The position numbers were made by a program, and so were the translations under genes. A stretch of DNA of 64,000 nt from Streptomyces justiciae (GTDB taxonomy: Bacteria; Actinomycetota; Actinomycetes; Streptomycetales; Streptomycetaceae), in NCBI RefSeq assembly GCF_015163075.1, contig NZ_JADDXU010000020.1, positions 62,001 through 126,000 of the forward strand, written 5' to 3'. Below, in pieces: positions 42,918-51,844 of this stretch. The notes beneath the pieces were generated by a model. That model had not been told where the DNA came from and did no database searches. It saw only the letters and a list, made by a program, of their open reading frames with translations. The stretch's first letter is position 1. Each line of letters begins with the position of its first letter.

Positions 42918-44182
42918 CACGCCCCCAGCAGGCTCTGGCCGCAGACCCGTACGACCTGCCCGTTCACCGCGCCCGACGCCGGGTGCGCGAGCCATGCCGT
43001 CGTCTCGGCCACGTCGACCGGAAGGCCGCTCTGCGCGAGGGAGTTCATCCGGCGGCCCGCCTCACGGATGAGGAGCGGCACCGCGGCCGTCATCTTCGTC
43101 TCGATGAAGCCGGGGGCCACGGCGTTGACCGTCACCCCGTGCTCGGCGAGGGCGCGCGGCGCGAGCGATCGCACCAGGCCGACCACACCCGCCTTGCTGG
43201 CGCCGTAGTTGGTCTGCCCGGCGTTGCCCGCGAGCCCGGCGATGGAGGCTGTGGCGACGATCCGGCCGCCCGGCCCGAGCGTCCCCGACGACAGCAGCGC
43301 GTCGGTCGTGCGCAGCACGCTCGCCAGGTTCACCTCCAGCACCGAACTCCACCGCTCCGCGGGCATGTTGACCAGCCGACGGTCTCGGGTGATCCCCGCG
43401 TTGTGGACCAGGACGTCAAGGCCGTCGGGCAGCGCCGCCGCGATCCGTTCGCCCGCGTCGGCGGCCGTGATGTCCAGCGCGAGGGCCTCGCCGCCGAGGC
43501 GTTCGGCGAGCCTCCGGGCGTCCGCCTCGGCCTGCGGCACGTCGAGTACGACGACCCGGGCGCCGTCCCTGGCGAGCGTCTCGGCGACGGCCGCGCCGAT
43601 CCCGCGCGCGGCGCCCGTCACCAGGGCGGTGCGCCCGGCGAGGGGCCGCTCCCAGTCGACGTCGTCAGGCCCGGTCCCCTCCGCCACCTCGATCACCTGG
43701 CCGCTCACATAGGCGGACTTGGGGGAGAGCAGGAAGCGCAGGGTGGACTCGGCGGCGGCGCGGTCGGTGAGCCGCACGAGATTGACCGTCCTGCCCCGGC
43801 CGATCTCCTTGCCGAGCGAGCGCGTGAAGCCCTCCAGGGCCTGCTGGGCGGCGGCCTGGTGGTGGTCGGCGGGGTCGAGGGGCGCGCCGAGGACGACGAT
43901 CCGGCCGCTCACGGCGACGGACCGGACGACGGGGTGCAGGGCCGCGTGGACGTCGGCGAGGCCTTCGACGTCCCGGACGTGGGTGGCGTCGAGGACGACG
44001 GCGGCCGGGGCTGCGGCGGGGTCGGGGGCCGGTTTGCCGGCGGTGAGGTGGAGGACCTCGCCCTTCAGCGCCGGGTGCTCGGGGGACCAGCGGTGGAGTT
44101 CCGCCGGTTGCGGCAGGCCCAGGCTGCGGGTCAGGAAACGGCCGGGCGCGGTGCCGGTGAAGCGCAGATAACGGTCGGCCAT
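42917..44182 (-). CDS. 3-oxoacyl-ACP/CoA reductase, FabG4-like, with N-terminal extra domain
   Basis: A 421-residue FabG4-type protein, about 170 residues longer than standard FabG. The N-terminal region (about 1-190) is a degenerate flavodoxin/Rossmann-like domain (VVLDATHVRDVEGL). The SDR domain (about 195-421) has TGAARGIGAAVA, NAGITRD, the catalytic S and Y-x3-K in ATASIAGLAGNAGQTNYGASKAG, and PGFIETKMT. It reduces 3-oxoacyl thioesters, preferring NADH in the mycobacterial homologue. It is the first gene of the operon with the HtdX-like gene. A 13-bp palindrome lies upstream. Confidence 0.9.
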   Translation of the reverse strand: MADRYLRFTGTAPGRFLTRSLGLPQPAELHRWSPEHPALKGEVLHLTAGKPAPDPAAAPAAVVLDATHVRDVEGLADVHAALHPVVRSVAVSGRIVVLGAPLDPADHHQAAAQQALEGFTRSLGKEIGRGRTVNLVRLTDRAAAESTLRFLLSPKSAYVSGQVIEVAEGTGPDDVDWERPLAGRTALVTGAARGIGAAVAETLARDGARVVVLDVPQAEADARRLAERLGGEALALDITAADAGERIAAALPDGLDVLVHNAGITRDRRLVNMPAERWSSVLEVNLASVLRTTDALLSSGTLGPGGRIVATASIAGLAGNAGQTNYGASKAGVVGLVRSLAPRALAEHGVTVNAVAPGFIETKMTAAVPLLIREAGRRMNSLAQSGLPVDVAETTAWLAHPASGAVNGQVVRVCGQSLLGA

Positions 44183-44227
44183 GGCCGTCTCCCCACTCGG
44201 TGCTCTCTTGCTGACTCTGGAGTAAGG

Positions 44228-44240
44228 TTACCGGAGGTAA
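44228..44240. promoter_or_regulatory. palindromic operator between fabG4-like and fadA2-like genes
   Basis: TTACC-GGA-GGTAA is a perfect inverted repeat in the 103-bp divergent region, 45 bp from each start codon. Its form and location suit a TetR-family repressor of lipid metabolism controlling both transcripts. Confidence 0.55.
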
Positions 44241-44285
44241 GCCTATGTCACACAGGTCCATGTCACGTATGGGGAGCAGGTCGAG

Positions 44286-45566
44286 ATGAGCCTTCTTCGG
44301 GCACCCGCGACGCGCCGGGTCGCGATCATCGGCGGCAGCCGCGGCCCCTTCGCCCGCTCCGACGGCCCGTACGCCACCGCCTCCAACCAGGAGATGCTGA
44401 CGACGGTGGTGGACGGCCTCGTGGACCGTCTCGGGCTGCGTCAGCCGGGCGCGGTCGGCGAGTTCGTCGCCGGGGCCGTCCTCAAGCACGCCCGTGACTT
44501 CAACCTGGCCCGCGAGACGGTCCTCGGCTCGAAGCTGGCGCCGACGACCCCGGCGTACGACATCCAGCAGGCCTGCGGCACCGGACTCCAGGCCGTCATC
44601 GCCGCCGCCAACAAGATCGCCCTCGGCCAGACCGAGTCCGCGATCGCGGGCGGCGCGGACACCGCGAGCGACGCGCCGCTCAGCGTCAACGACGGCCTGC
44701 GGCGCATCCTGCTGGCGGCCCGCAGGGCGAAGTCCGTCGGCGGCCGCCTCAAGGCCCTCGCCCGGGTCCGCCCCGGCCACCTCGTCCCCGACATCCCGCG
44801 CAACGCCGAGCCCCGCACCGGCCTGTCGATGGGCGAGCACGCGGCCGTCACCGCACGCGCCTGGGGCGTGACCCGCGAGGCCCAGGACGAGCTGGCGGCG
44901 ACAAGTCATCAGCGGTTGGCGGCGGCGTACGAGCGGGGCTTCTTCGACGACTTGGTGGTGCCGTTCCGCGGCCTGGACCGGGACCAGAACCTGCGCCCGG
45001 GCTCGACGGTGGAGAAACTGGCCTCCCTGAAGCCGGTGTTCGGCCTGGACGCCCCCAACCCGACCATGACGGCGGGGAATTCGACCCCGCTCACCGATGG
45101 CGCCGCGGTCGTCCTGCTCGCGTCGGAGGAGTGGGCGGAGGCGCGCGGCCTGAAACCCCTGGCCTACCTGACGGCGTACGAGACGGCGGCCGTGGACTTC
45201 GTCGCCGGGGACCCCGCCGAGGACGGGCTGCTGATGGCCCCGGCGCGCGCGGTGCCGCGCATGCTGGAGCGGACCGGGCTGGTCATGGACGACTTCGACC
45301 TCGTCGAGGTGCACGAGGCGTTCGCGTCCCAGGTGCTGGCGACGCTGGCGGCGTGGGAGAAGGCGGGGCTGACCCCCGTGGACCGCGCCCGCCTGAACGT
45401 GACCGGCTCCTCCCTCGCCACCGGGCACCCCTTCGCGGCGACCGGCGCCCGGATCGTGGCGACGCTGGCCAAGCTGCTGGCCGAGCAAGGAGGGCCGGGG
45501 CGAGGGCTGATCTCGGTGTGCGCGGCGGGTGGGCAGGGGGTGACGGCGGTGCTGGAACGGCCGTGA
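44286..45566 (+). CDS. acetyl-CoA C-acyltransferase (thiolase), FadA2-like
   Basis: A 426-residue thiolase. The acyl-enzyme cysteine is in DIQQACGTGLQAVIAA (about 94-99). The catalytic His is in LNVTGSSLATGHPFAATGAR (NxGG-like motif changed to VTGSSLATGHP), and the second cysteine is in ISVCAAGGQG. It cleaves or forms 3-oxoacyl-CoA. It is divergent from the FabG4-like/HtdX-like operon across a shared operator. Together the three activities (thiolase, reductase, dehydratase) cover three of four steps of a fatty-acyl cycle. Confidence 0.92.
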   Translation: MSLLRAPATRRVAIIGGSRGPFARSDGPYATASNQEMLTTVVDGLVDRLGLRQPGAVGEFVAGAVLKHARDFNLARETVLGSKLAPTTPAYDIQQACGTGLQAVIAAANKIALGQTESAIAGGADTASDAPLSVNDGLRRILLAARRAKSVGGRLKALARVRPGHLVPDIPRNAEPRTGLSMGEHAAVTARAWGVTREAQDELAATSHQRLAAAYERGFFDDLVVPFRGLDRDQNLRPGSTVEKLASLKPVFGLDAPNPTMTAGNSTPLTDGAAVVLLASEEWAEARGLKPLAYLTAYETAAVDFVAGDPAEDGLLMAPARAVPRMLERTGLVMDDFDLVEVHEAFASQVLATLAAWEKAGLTPVDRARLNVTGSSLATGHPFAATGARIVATLAKLLAEQGGPGRGLISVCAAGGQGVTAVLERP

Positions 45567-45820
45567 TCCCCGTGTGTCCCGGTCATTGGTTCACACATAG
45601 CTGACAAAGGCTCACTTTGCGCCAGATGTTGCACAGACCCGGCCCGGGAGCCTCCCCGAACCCTCACAAGCTCGCCACGTAGGCCTCCTAGGATCGCCGG
45701 GTCCCCAAGACCTAACTGCCGGTAACCCCCCAAGTCGCACTCGCCGGTGAACGTCCAGGTACGCCCGGTGCGTACCTATGCAGCAGAGCGGTATTGAGCT
45801 GCGCGCCCCAGGAGCTGCCC

Positions 45821-47740
45821 ATGTCGTCGTCCCTGCCCTACGCCGCTGCCACCGACTACGACGGCGCGCCCGTGCTCGTGGCACCGGAGATACGTCGGCT
45901 GGACGGCGAGGTCCGCGAGGTGTCCGTCCCGCCGGTCGTGCCGCCGGTGACCCACGGCTCCCTCGCCGACCTGCCGTTCGAGAACGCGGAGGCGGGCCCC
46001 GGGGACCGGGTGCTCAGCCGCCGTACACCGGACGGGGGTTGGTCGGACGTGACGGCGGCCGACTTCGCCGCACAGGTGCGCGCGCTGGCGAAGGGCCTGA
46101 TCGCGGAGGGCCTCGTCCCCGGCGACCGGATCGCCGTCATGGCCCGCACGATCTACGAGTGGACCCTCCTCGACTTCGCCGCCTGGGCGGCCGGCCTGGT
46201 CACGGTCCCCATCTACCCCACCTCCTCGGTCTTCCAGACCCGCTGGATCCTCCAGGATTCGGGCGCGGTGGCCCTGGTGACGGAGGCCGTCTCCCAAGCC
46301 GCCGCCCTGGGCCCGGAGTTGAACCGCCTGCCCGACCTGCGCCACCTGTGGGTCATCGAGAAGGGCCACGTCGACCGCCTGGCCGAGCTCGGCACGCAGG
46401 TCCCCGACGCCGAAGTCGACGTACGGCGCGGCATGTTGGTCCCCGACACCCTCGCCACGGTCATCTACACCTCGGGCACCACCGGCCGCCCCAAGGGCTG
46501 CGCGATCTCGCACGGCAACTTCCTCTCCGAGGTCGACAACGCGATCGAGATCCTCCACCCGGTCTTCAAGTCCCGCTCGGACGAAGAGCTGGCGACCCTC
46601 CTCTTCCTCCCCATGTCCCATGTCTTCGGCCGCATGGTGGCGGTGGCGTGCGTCCGCGCGAGGGTCCGCCTGGGCCACGCGCCGAGCCTGAAGTCGGACG
46701 ACCTGCTCGGCGACCTGGCCAGCTTCCGCCCCACCTTCCTCCTCGCCATCCCGTACATGCTGGAGAAGGTCTTCAACAACGCGCGCGCCAAGGCGGAGAG
46801 CGGGGGCAGGGTCTCGGCCTTCGACCGCGCTGCGAGCGTGGCGATCCGCTACGGCGAGGCGATGGAGGAGAAGGCGGCGGGCACCGGCGGAGGCCCGAGT
46901 ACGGCCCTGAAGGCGGCCCGCACCTTCTACGACCCCCTGGTCTACCGCCGCATCCGCAACGCCATGGGCGGCCGAGTCCGCCACATCATCTCCGGCGGCT
47001 CCCCGCTCGGCCGCAACATCGCGGCGTTCTTCGCCGGGGCGGGCATGGAGATCTACGAGGGCTACGGCCTGACGGAGACGACGGGCGCGGCGACGGTGAC
47101 GCCACCGCTCAAGCCCCGCCTGGGCACGGTGGGTTGGCCCCTGCCCGGCATGAAGGTCCGTATCGCCGCAGACGGCGAGATCCTGCTGGCCGGCGGCCCG
47201 GTGTTCCGCGGCTACTGGGACCCGAACGCGGGCGGAGTGACCCCCGCGTCGGTGGACGGCTGGTTCGCGACGGGCGACATCGGCAGCCTGGACGACGAGG
47301 GATACCTGACGATCACGGGCAGGAAGAAGGAACTCCTGATCACGGCGGGCGGCAAGACGGTGGCCCCCGCCCCCCTGGAGAACTGGCTGCGCCAGCACCC
47401 CCTGATCTCCCAGTGCATGGTGGTGGGCGACCGCCGCCCCTACGTCGCGGCCCTGATCACCCTCGACATGGACGGCATCACCCACTGGCGCCAGATGAAC
47501 GGCAAGCACCCGGTACCGGCCGAACTGCTGGTGGGGGACGACGAGTTGCGCGCGATCATGCAACGCGCGGTGGACGAAGCGAACAAGCTGGTGTCCCGCC
47601 CGGAATCCATCCGCCGCTTCGAGGTACTGCCACGGGACTTCACGGAGGCGGAGGGGCATCTGACCCCGTCGATGAAGCTGCGGAGAGAGACGGTGATGCA
47701 GGAGTTCGCGCGGGAGATCGAGGGGTTGTACGAGCGCTGA
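45821..47740 (+). CDS. long-chain acyl-CoA synthetase (AMP-binding, FadD15-like)
   Basis: A 639-residue adenylate-forming enzyme. The P-loop is VIYTSGTTGRPKGCAISHGN (about 213-232), the aromatic/acceptor motif is YEGYGLTETTGAAT, and the late domain has DGWFATGDIGSLDDEGYLTI and GRKKELLITAGGKTVAPAPL, with the catalytic Lys near the C-terminus (TPSMKLRRE). It activates long-chain fatty acids to acyl-CoA. The N-terminus has about 50 extra residues. The start is ATG with AGGAG 7 bp upstream. It stands alone on its strand, 254 bp after the thiolase gene; that gap shows no gene. Confidence 0.93.
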   Translation: MSSSLPYAAATDYDGAPVLVAPEIRRLDGEVREVSVPPVVPPVTHGSLADLPFENAEAGPGDRVLSRRTPDGGWSDVTAADFAAQVRALAKGLIAEGLVPGDRIAVMARTIYEWTLLDFAAWAAGLVTVPIYPTSSVFQTRWILQDSGAVALVTEAVSQAAALGPELNRLPDLRHLWVIEKGHVDRLAELGTQVPDAEVDVRRGMLVPDTLATVIYTSGTTGRPKGCAISHGNFLSEVDNAIEILHPVFKSRSDEELATLLFLPMSHVFGRMVAVACVRARVRLGHAPSLKSDDLLGDLASFRPTFLLAIPYMLEKVFNNARAKAESGGRVSAFDRAASVAIRYGEAMEEKAAGTGGGPSTALKAARTFYDPLVYRRIRNAMGGRVRHIISGGSPLGRNIAAFFAGAGMEIYEGYGLTETTGAATVTPPLKPRLGTVGWPLPGMKVRIAADGEILLAGGPVFRGYWDPNAGGVTPASVDGWFATGDIGSLDDEGYLTITGRKKELLITAGGKTVAPAPLENWLRQHPLISQCMVVGDRRPYVAALITLDMDGITHWRQMNGKHPVPAELLVGDDELRAIMQRAVDEANKLVSRPESIRRFEVLPRDFTEAEGHLTPSMKLRRETVMQEFAREIEGLYER

Positions 47741-47749
47741 GGCCGGGGT

Positions 47750-48514
47750 TCACAACGCCGACCGGGGCGGCGCGGGGCTTGCCGCGCCGTGGCGGACGTA
47801 CCACTCCGTGGACAGCAGCCGGACCCGCTCGCCGAACGGCAACGCGGCGAGCCGCCCGGGCAGGGCACCGCGTACGACCTCGCTGCGGTGGGCGGCGATG
47901 GCACGCAGCTTCGTCTCGATCCAAGGGCGTACGTCGATGACGGCGGCGACCCACTCGTCGGGGACGCTGTAGGAGTCCCGGCCAGGCCGGAGGAGTCGCC
48001 CACCCAGCGCGCCGGCTGCTGAGTCGGGGTGGGTGGCGAGGTAGAGGGCCCGGGGTTGCCAGGGGGCGCCTGCGTCGGGGTAGAGGTGCGGCCAGTTGGC
48101 CGCCTGGACGGCGAGGGCGGTGACGCGGTGGGTGTGGATGTGGTCGGGGTGGCCGGTGAGCCCGCCGTAGGCGTCGTGGGTGACGAGGACTTCGGGCCGG
48201 AACTCCCGGATGTGCGCAACGAGTTGTCGTACGACGTCATCGAGAGGCGCGTCGCAGAGGCGGGGGCGGCCGACCGCAGACTCCGGCACGCGGGCGTCGG
48301 CGTACCCGAGGAGGCGTGGCTTCCCGGCACCGAGGATGCGGAGGGCGTCCGCCAGTTCCCCGGCGCGATGGGTGTCTGCGCCCCAGGTCGCGGTGACCAC
48401 GGCGGTCCGTGCGCCGGAGGCGGCGTGCTGGGCGAGGACGCCACCGGCGGAGAGGGACTCGTCGTCGGGGTGGGCGAAGACGGCGAGGAGGCTGGGGAGG
48501 CTGGGGAAGGGCAT
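47750..48514 (-). CDS. PIG-L family zinc deacetylase
   Basis: A 254-residue GlcNAc-PI-de-N-acetylase (PIG-L/LmbE) family enzyme. Zinc ligands are in AVFAHPDDESLSAGG (about 12-26, HPDDE) and TGHPDHIHTH (about 120-129). Members include MshB and Mca of mycothiol metabolism and antibiotic deacetylases. The general length fits, but I cannot assign a substrate. It is cytoplasmic. It reads away from the inverted-repeat element that starts 36 bp upstream of its start codon, so its promoter must lie in or next to the left arm. Confidence 0.9.
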   Translation of the reverse strand: MPFPSLPSLLAVFAHPDDESLSAGGVLAQHAASGARTAVVTATWGADTHRAGELADALRILGAGKPRLLGYADARVPESAVGRPRLCDAPLDDVVRQLVAHIREFRPEVLVTHDAYGGLTGHPDHIHTHRVTALAVQAANWPHLYPDAGAPWQPRALYLATHPDSAAGALGGRLLRPGRDSYSVPDEWVAAVIDVRPWIETKLRAIAAHRSEVVRGALPGRLAALPFGERVRLLSTEWYVRHGAASPAPPRSAL

Positions 48515-48550
48515 GGGGGTGCAGGTTAACGGCGCTTTCGAGGTGCCGTC

Positions 48551-49383
48551 GGGGCCGCCCGCTTCTGGGCCAGTGTCGTGCTTCCACGGCCCGCGTCAAG
48601 GGCGCTTCGCGTCGGCTCCGCCGATGGCCCTACGGGCCACCCTTGACCCGGTCCGCTCCAGCACGGGAGAGAAGCGAGCGAGCGGCCCGGAGGAACGGGT
48701 GGCCCGGGCCGGTTGGCGAACCCCGTCCGCTTCCCAGCCCCCGGCACGGTCGGGCGCGACCGCGCCTCGCCAGCACGCCGGGTGGGCTTGGCGGCTATCG
48801 GCCGGTGGTGAGTGTTGGGTTTGTTGCGTAGGGGCTGCCCATTTCCGCAGGTCGCGCTCGCCTCGGGTGTTACAAACTTCCCAATCGCTGCTTCTTGCGG
48901 CTGGGAGGGGGGTGCTGGTCGCGGCTCTTGGGGCTTGCGGGCTCCGCCGTTGAGGGAGCGGGGGGAGCGGTCGAGTGCGCTTGAGTCGTTCCGGGTCAGT
49001 GGGGGGGGGCCGGGCGTGCGGCGCCCCTCTTGATGCCGTCGCGTACTTCCTGGCCGGCGCCGCGCACATGCTGACCGTCGCAGGAGAGCTGCGCGGCCCG
49101 CCCTCATGTAAGCAACCCATCACGCACCACCGGCCGTTCGCCGCTAAGCCCACCCGGCGTGCTGGCGAGGCGCGACCGCGTCCGGCAACGCGGGCGACTG
49201 GAAGTCGACGGTAGCCGTCGGCGGGCGTCGGCCACCCGTTCCTCCGGGCCGCTCGCTCGCTTCTCTCCCGTGCTGGAGCGAGGTGAGTCAAGGGTGGCCC
49301 GGAGGGCCATCGGCGGAGCCGACGCGAAGCGCCCTTTACTCGGCTCGTGGAAGCACGACACTGGCCAAGAAGCGGGCGGCCCC
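48551..49383. repeat. long imperfect inverted repeat (two ~270-nt arms, ~300-nt spacer), no gene
   Basis: The left arm (about 48551-48818) and right arm (about 49115-49383) are inverted copies. Perfect blocks are 48654-48704 with 49230-49280 (51 nt), 48598-48631 with 49303-49336 (34 nt), and 48761-48789 with 49146-49174 (29 nt). There is also a 21-nt block (GGCCAGTGTCGTGCTTCCAC plus G) and outer GGGGCCGCCCGCTTCT ends. The region fills the whole gap between the PIG-L start and the DUF397 stop. Several long frames cross it on both strands, but mirrored copies of the same Arg/Ser/Ala-rich peptides (ARERSERAARRNGWP) show they are noncoding by-products. It is probably an interspersed Streptomyces intergenic repeat or a small nonautonomous element. 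Confidence 0.75.
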
Positions 49384-49388
49384 AACGG

Positions 49389-49568
49389 TCACTTGAAGAC
49401 GCCGATGAAGGCAGCCCAGGTGGAGGGGGCCAGCGTGAGGTGCGGGGCCTCGGGAGTTTTGGAGTCGCGGAGGTGGATGGTGGAGGGGGCTAGGGCGACT
49501 TCCAGGCACTCGCCGCCTTCGCCGCTGCTGTAGCTGGACTTGAACCAGGTGAGCTGCTCGCCGTTCAT
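49389..49568 (-). CDS. DUF397 protein (AbaA OrfD-like)
   Basis: A 59-residue DUF397 protein. The pattern LTWFKSSYSSGEGGECLEVA (6-25), then HLRDSKTP (about 33-40) and LTLAPSTWAAFIGVFK at the C-terminus is characteristic. DUF397 proteins act beside WhiJ-like XRE regulators and are thought to modulate them. Its ATG overlaps the stop of the XRE gene (ATGA), so the two are translationally coupled. The stop lies 5 bp from the right arm of the inverted repeat, which may provide the terminator. Confidence 0.92.
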   Translation of the reverse strand: MNGEQLTWFKSSYSSGEGGECLEVALAPSTIHLRDSKTPEAPHLTLAPSTWAAFIGVFK

Positions 49569-50419
49569 AGCTCCTCCAGCTTCTGCTCGATCAACTTCCG
49601 GGTCTCCGCAGGGGAGAGTGCCATCGCTCGCATGATCCCATAGCGGTCTGCGATCGTCCGCACCCCTTCCGGGTCGGTGACCAGTCGGGGGTGCCCGTGG
49701 GCCTCCATGTACGCCACCTGCCCATGCCCCTTGGGGGTCAGTAGGTTGAACGCGCTGTCCAGGTTGGGGTGTTCCTCCACCCGCGTCGGCATCACCTGGA
49801 TCTCGACGTTCTGCATCCGCCCGACCTGCAGAATGCGCCGAAGCTGGTCCTTGTGCACGCGTTGCCCAGCGATCGGCCGGTCCAGCACGACCTCTTCGAG
49901 TACGTAACTCACGATGGGCGACGGCCTACGCTCGAAGAGCTGCTGTCGGGAGAGCCGGTCCGCCACCCGCCGCTCGATGGTCTCTTCGTCAAGGAACGGC
50001 CGTCGCTTGGCGAACACGGCCCGTGCATGGTCCTCGGTCTGGAGCAGCCCAGGCACCGCATGGTTGGCGTAAAAATGCAGCTCAACCGCCTCCGCCTCCA
50101 ACCCCGCATAATCCCGATACCACTCCGGATGCCGAGTCCGTGCCTTCGTCATCGCCGCCTCGACCTCCGGGACCACCTCCAGCAACAACCCACCGGCGTC
50201 GAGTACTTCATTCGCCTTGATGAGCACCTCGGGCCGAAGTGTCCGCACCCCGCGCTCCATCGCCGAGATCGCGTCCGGCCCGTACCCCACCAGTTCCCCG
50301 AACTCCTTCTGCGTCAGCCCTTTCCGATCCCGCAGGAACTTCAGCATCTTGCCCAGCGCGACGAAGAGCCCAGCCGTCCCTTCCGCCTCCGCAGGCGTCT
50401 CAGGTCGCCGCTCGCTCAC
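49565..50419 (-). CDS. XRE-family regulator of the WhiJ/Scr1 type (DUF5753)
   Basis: A 284-residue helix-turn-helix protein. The N-terminal HTH_31 (about 20-75) contains KFLRDRKGLTQKEFGELVGY and AISAMERGVRTL. The C-terminal DUF5753 (about 95-280) contains HFYANHAVPGLLQTEDHARA and YVLEEVVLDRPIAG, as in WhiJ of S. coelicolor. It probably represses developmental or other genes with DUF397 as partner. The start is GTG 50419. Divergent from it is an anti-sigma-type ATPase gene, completing the AbaA/WhiJ triad. Confidence 0.92.
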   Translation of the reverse strand: MSERRPETPAEAEGTAGLFVALGKMLKFLRDRKGLTQKEFGELVGYGPDAISAMERGVRTLRPEVLIKANEVLDAGGLLLEVVPEVEAAMTKARTRHPEWYRDYAGLEAEAVELHFYANHAVPGLLQTEDHARAVFAKRRPFLDEETIERRVADRLSRQQLFERRPSPIVSYVLEEVVLDRPIAGQRVHKDQLRRILQVGRMQNVEIQVMPTRVEEHPNLDSAFNLLTPKGHGQVAYMEAHGHPRLVTDPEGVRTIADRYGIMRAMALSPAETRKLIEQKLEEL

Positions 50420-50536
50420 CTACCTCACCCCTCCCACCCGACAACCCGTACGCACGACCCACCGCACCCGTACAACTACCCAGCGTCGCCGAGCCGCACC
50501 TGGCCAGCGTAAAGACAACCCACCACGCTCAGTCAC

Positions 50537-51013
50537 GTGAACACCGAAATCTCCACCCGCCTCAGCGCAACGCCCCGCGGTGCCCGCCTCGCCCGGCGGC
50601 TCACCGCACATCAGCTGGACACCTGGGGCCACCCCTACGACAGCGAGGTCAACCACACCGCCCAGCAGGTCGTCGCCGAGCTCGCCGCCAATGCCGTCAC
50701 CCACGGCAGAGTCCCCGGCCGCGACTTCGAACTCCGGCTCAGACTGACCTCGGAGGACACGGTCCGTATCGAGGTGAGCGACGCCCGTCACGACCGTCGA
50801 CTCCGTTACGTCACCGACCCGGACGCCGCCAACGGCCGTGGGCTCATCCTCGTATCGCTGCTCGCACAGGCATGGGGCGTCACCGAGCGGACCGTCGGCA
50901 AGACCGTGTGGGCCGAAATCCCCCTCAAGGAACCCAGGCCCTCAGCCGTCAACGCCCGGGGGTTCGGCGGAACCTCTCCACCGTGTCCGCGAACGCCCGC
51001 GCCGGCGGACTGA
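50537..51013 (+). CDS. anti-sigma-factor-like ATP-binding protein (HATPase_c)
   Basis: A 158-residue GHKL ATPase-fold protein. The N box is VVAELAANAVTHG (about 46-58), G1 is VRIEVSDARHDRR, and G2 is ANGRGLILVSLLAQAWGV (about 98-115). It lacks the longer kinase features, as in RsbW/AbaA OrfA proteins of Streptomyces. The C-terminal 25 residues are Pro/Arg-rich and are read in a 65-bp tail overlap with the LysR gene. The start is GTG 50537 without a clear RBS. It is divergent from the XRE-DUF397 pair; the three together are a classic whiJ-like cluster. Confidence 0.9.
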   Translation: MNTEISTRLSATPRGARLARRLTAHQLDTWGHPYDSEVNHTAQQVVAELAANAVTHGRVPGRDFELRLRLTSEDTVRIEVSDARHDRRLRYVTDPDAANGRGLILVSLLAQAWGVTERTVGKTVWAEIPLKEPRPSAVNARGFGGTSPPCPRTPAPAD

Positions 51014-51842
51014 GCGCCTCCCACCGCCGTACCGCCCACCCCACCGGCAACGGCCGCAACTCCGGCACCGGGATCAGCCGAAGATCGCCCCCCGTCGCCG
51101 CCAGCCCGGACAGCTCCGGTACGACCGCCCGCCCCACCCCCAACTCGGCGAGCAGCAAAGCCGTGTCCCAGTCGGCCACGTTGGTGTCGTGCGTCAGCTC
51201 CACACCCAACTCGACGCAAGAAGACTCCAGTTGCGCGGCCGACGCCGAGTTGGGCGGCAGTCGGATCAGCCGTACGTCCGCCAACTCGGCGGCCCCGATT
51301 CGGTCCCGCTCCGCCAGCGGATCGTCCGCCCGTACCGCCAGCACCCACGGCAGCTCCGCCACCGCCCGCTGCTCGATCCCCCGCACCGGGCGGCCGAGTG
51401 TGATCCACGCCAGGTCCAGCGAACCGTCCGCGAGTGCCTCGAAGCTGCCCCGCCCCGAACTCACCGTCCGGAACTCCAGGTTCACGCGCGGATGGCGGCG
51501 CCGGAACTCCACCACCGCGTCCCCCATGAAGTGCCGTACCGTCGTCGCGCCGGTCGCGACGCGCACGTACCCGCTCGACCCGTCGATCAACTCCCGCAAC
51601 TGCCGTACGGCCAGGTCGAGTCCGGCGATTCCCTCGGACGCCGCCGCTTCCAGTAGCCGGCCCGCCTGCGTCGGCACTACACCCCGCGGCTGCCGCTCCA
51701 CCAGTGCGACGCCCGTCTCCCGCTCCAGCCGCTTCACGTGCTGGCTCACCGCGGACTGCGTGCACCCGAGCTCCCGCGCCACCGCACTCAGGCTCCCGGC
51801 CCGGCACACCGCCACGAACACCCGCAGGTCATCGAGGGTCAT
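50949..51842 (-). CDS. LysR-family transcriptional regulator
   Basis: A 297-residue LTTR. The HTH is LSAVARELGCTQSAVSQHVK (about 18-37). The effector domain (about 88-290) begins SGYVRVATGATTVRHFMGDA. The start is ATG 51842. Three bases upstream is a perfect ACCCAAG-N6-CTTGGGT palindrome, a probable autoregulatory site shared with the divergent DUF6817 gene. It overlaps the ATPase gene tail to tail by 65 bp. Confidence 0.92.
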   Translation of the reverse strand: MTLDDLRVFVAVCRAGSLSAVARELGCTQSAVSQHVKRLERETGVALVERQPRGVVPTQAGRLLEAAASEGIAGLDLAVRQLRELIDGSSGYVRVATGATTVRHFMGDAVVEFRRRHPRVNLEFRTVSSGRGSFEALADGSLDLAWITLGRPVRGIEQRAVAELPWVLAVRADDPLAERDRIGAAELADVRLIRLPPNSASAAQLESSCVELGVELTHDTNVADWDTALLLAELGVGRAVVPELSGLAATGGDLRLIPVPELRPLPVGWAVRRWEALSPPARAFADTVERFRRTPGR

Positions 51843-51844
51843 AC

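Noticed and set aside
48526..49291. Several frames of 120-260 aa within the inverted-repeat region
   Set aside because: The same peptide strings occur on both strands because the arms are inverted copies; no RBS or domain, so not coding.
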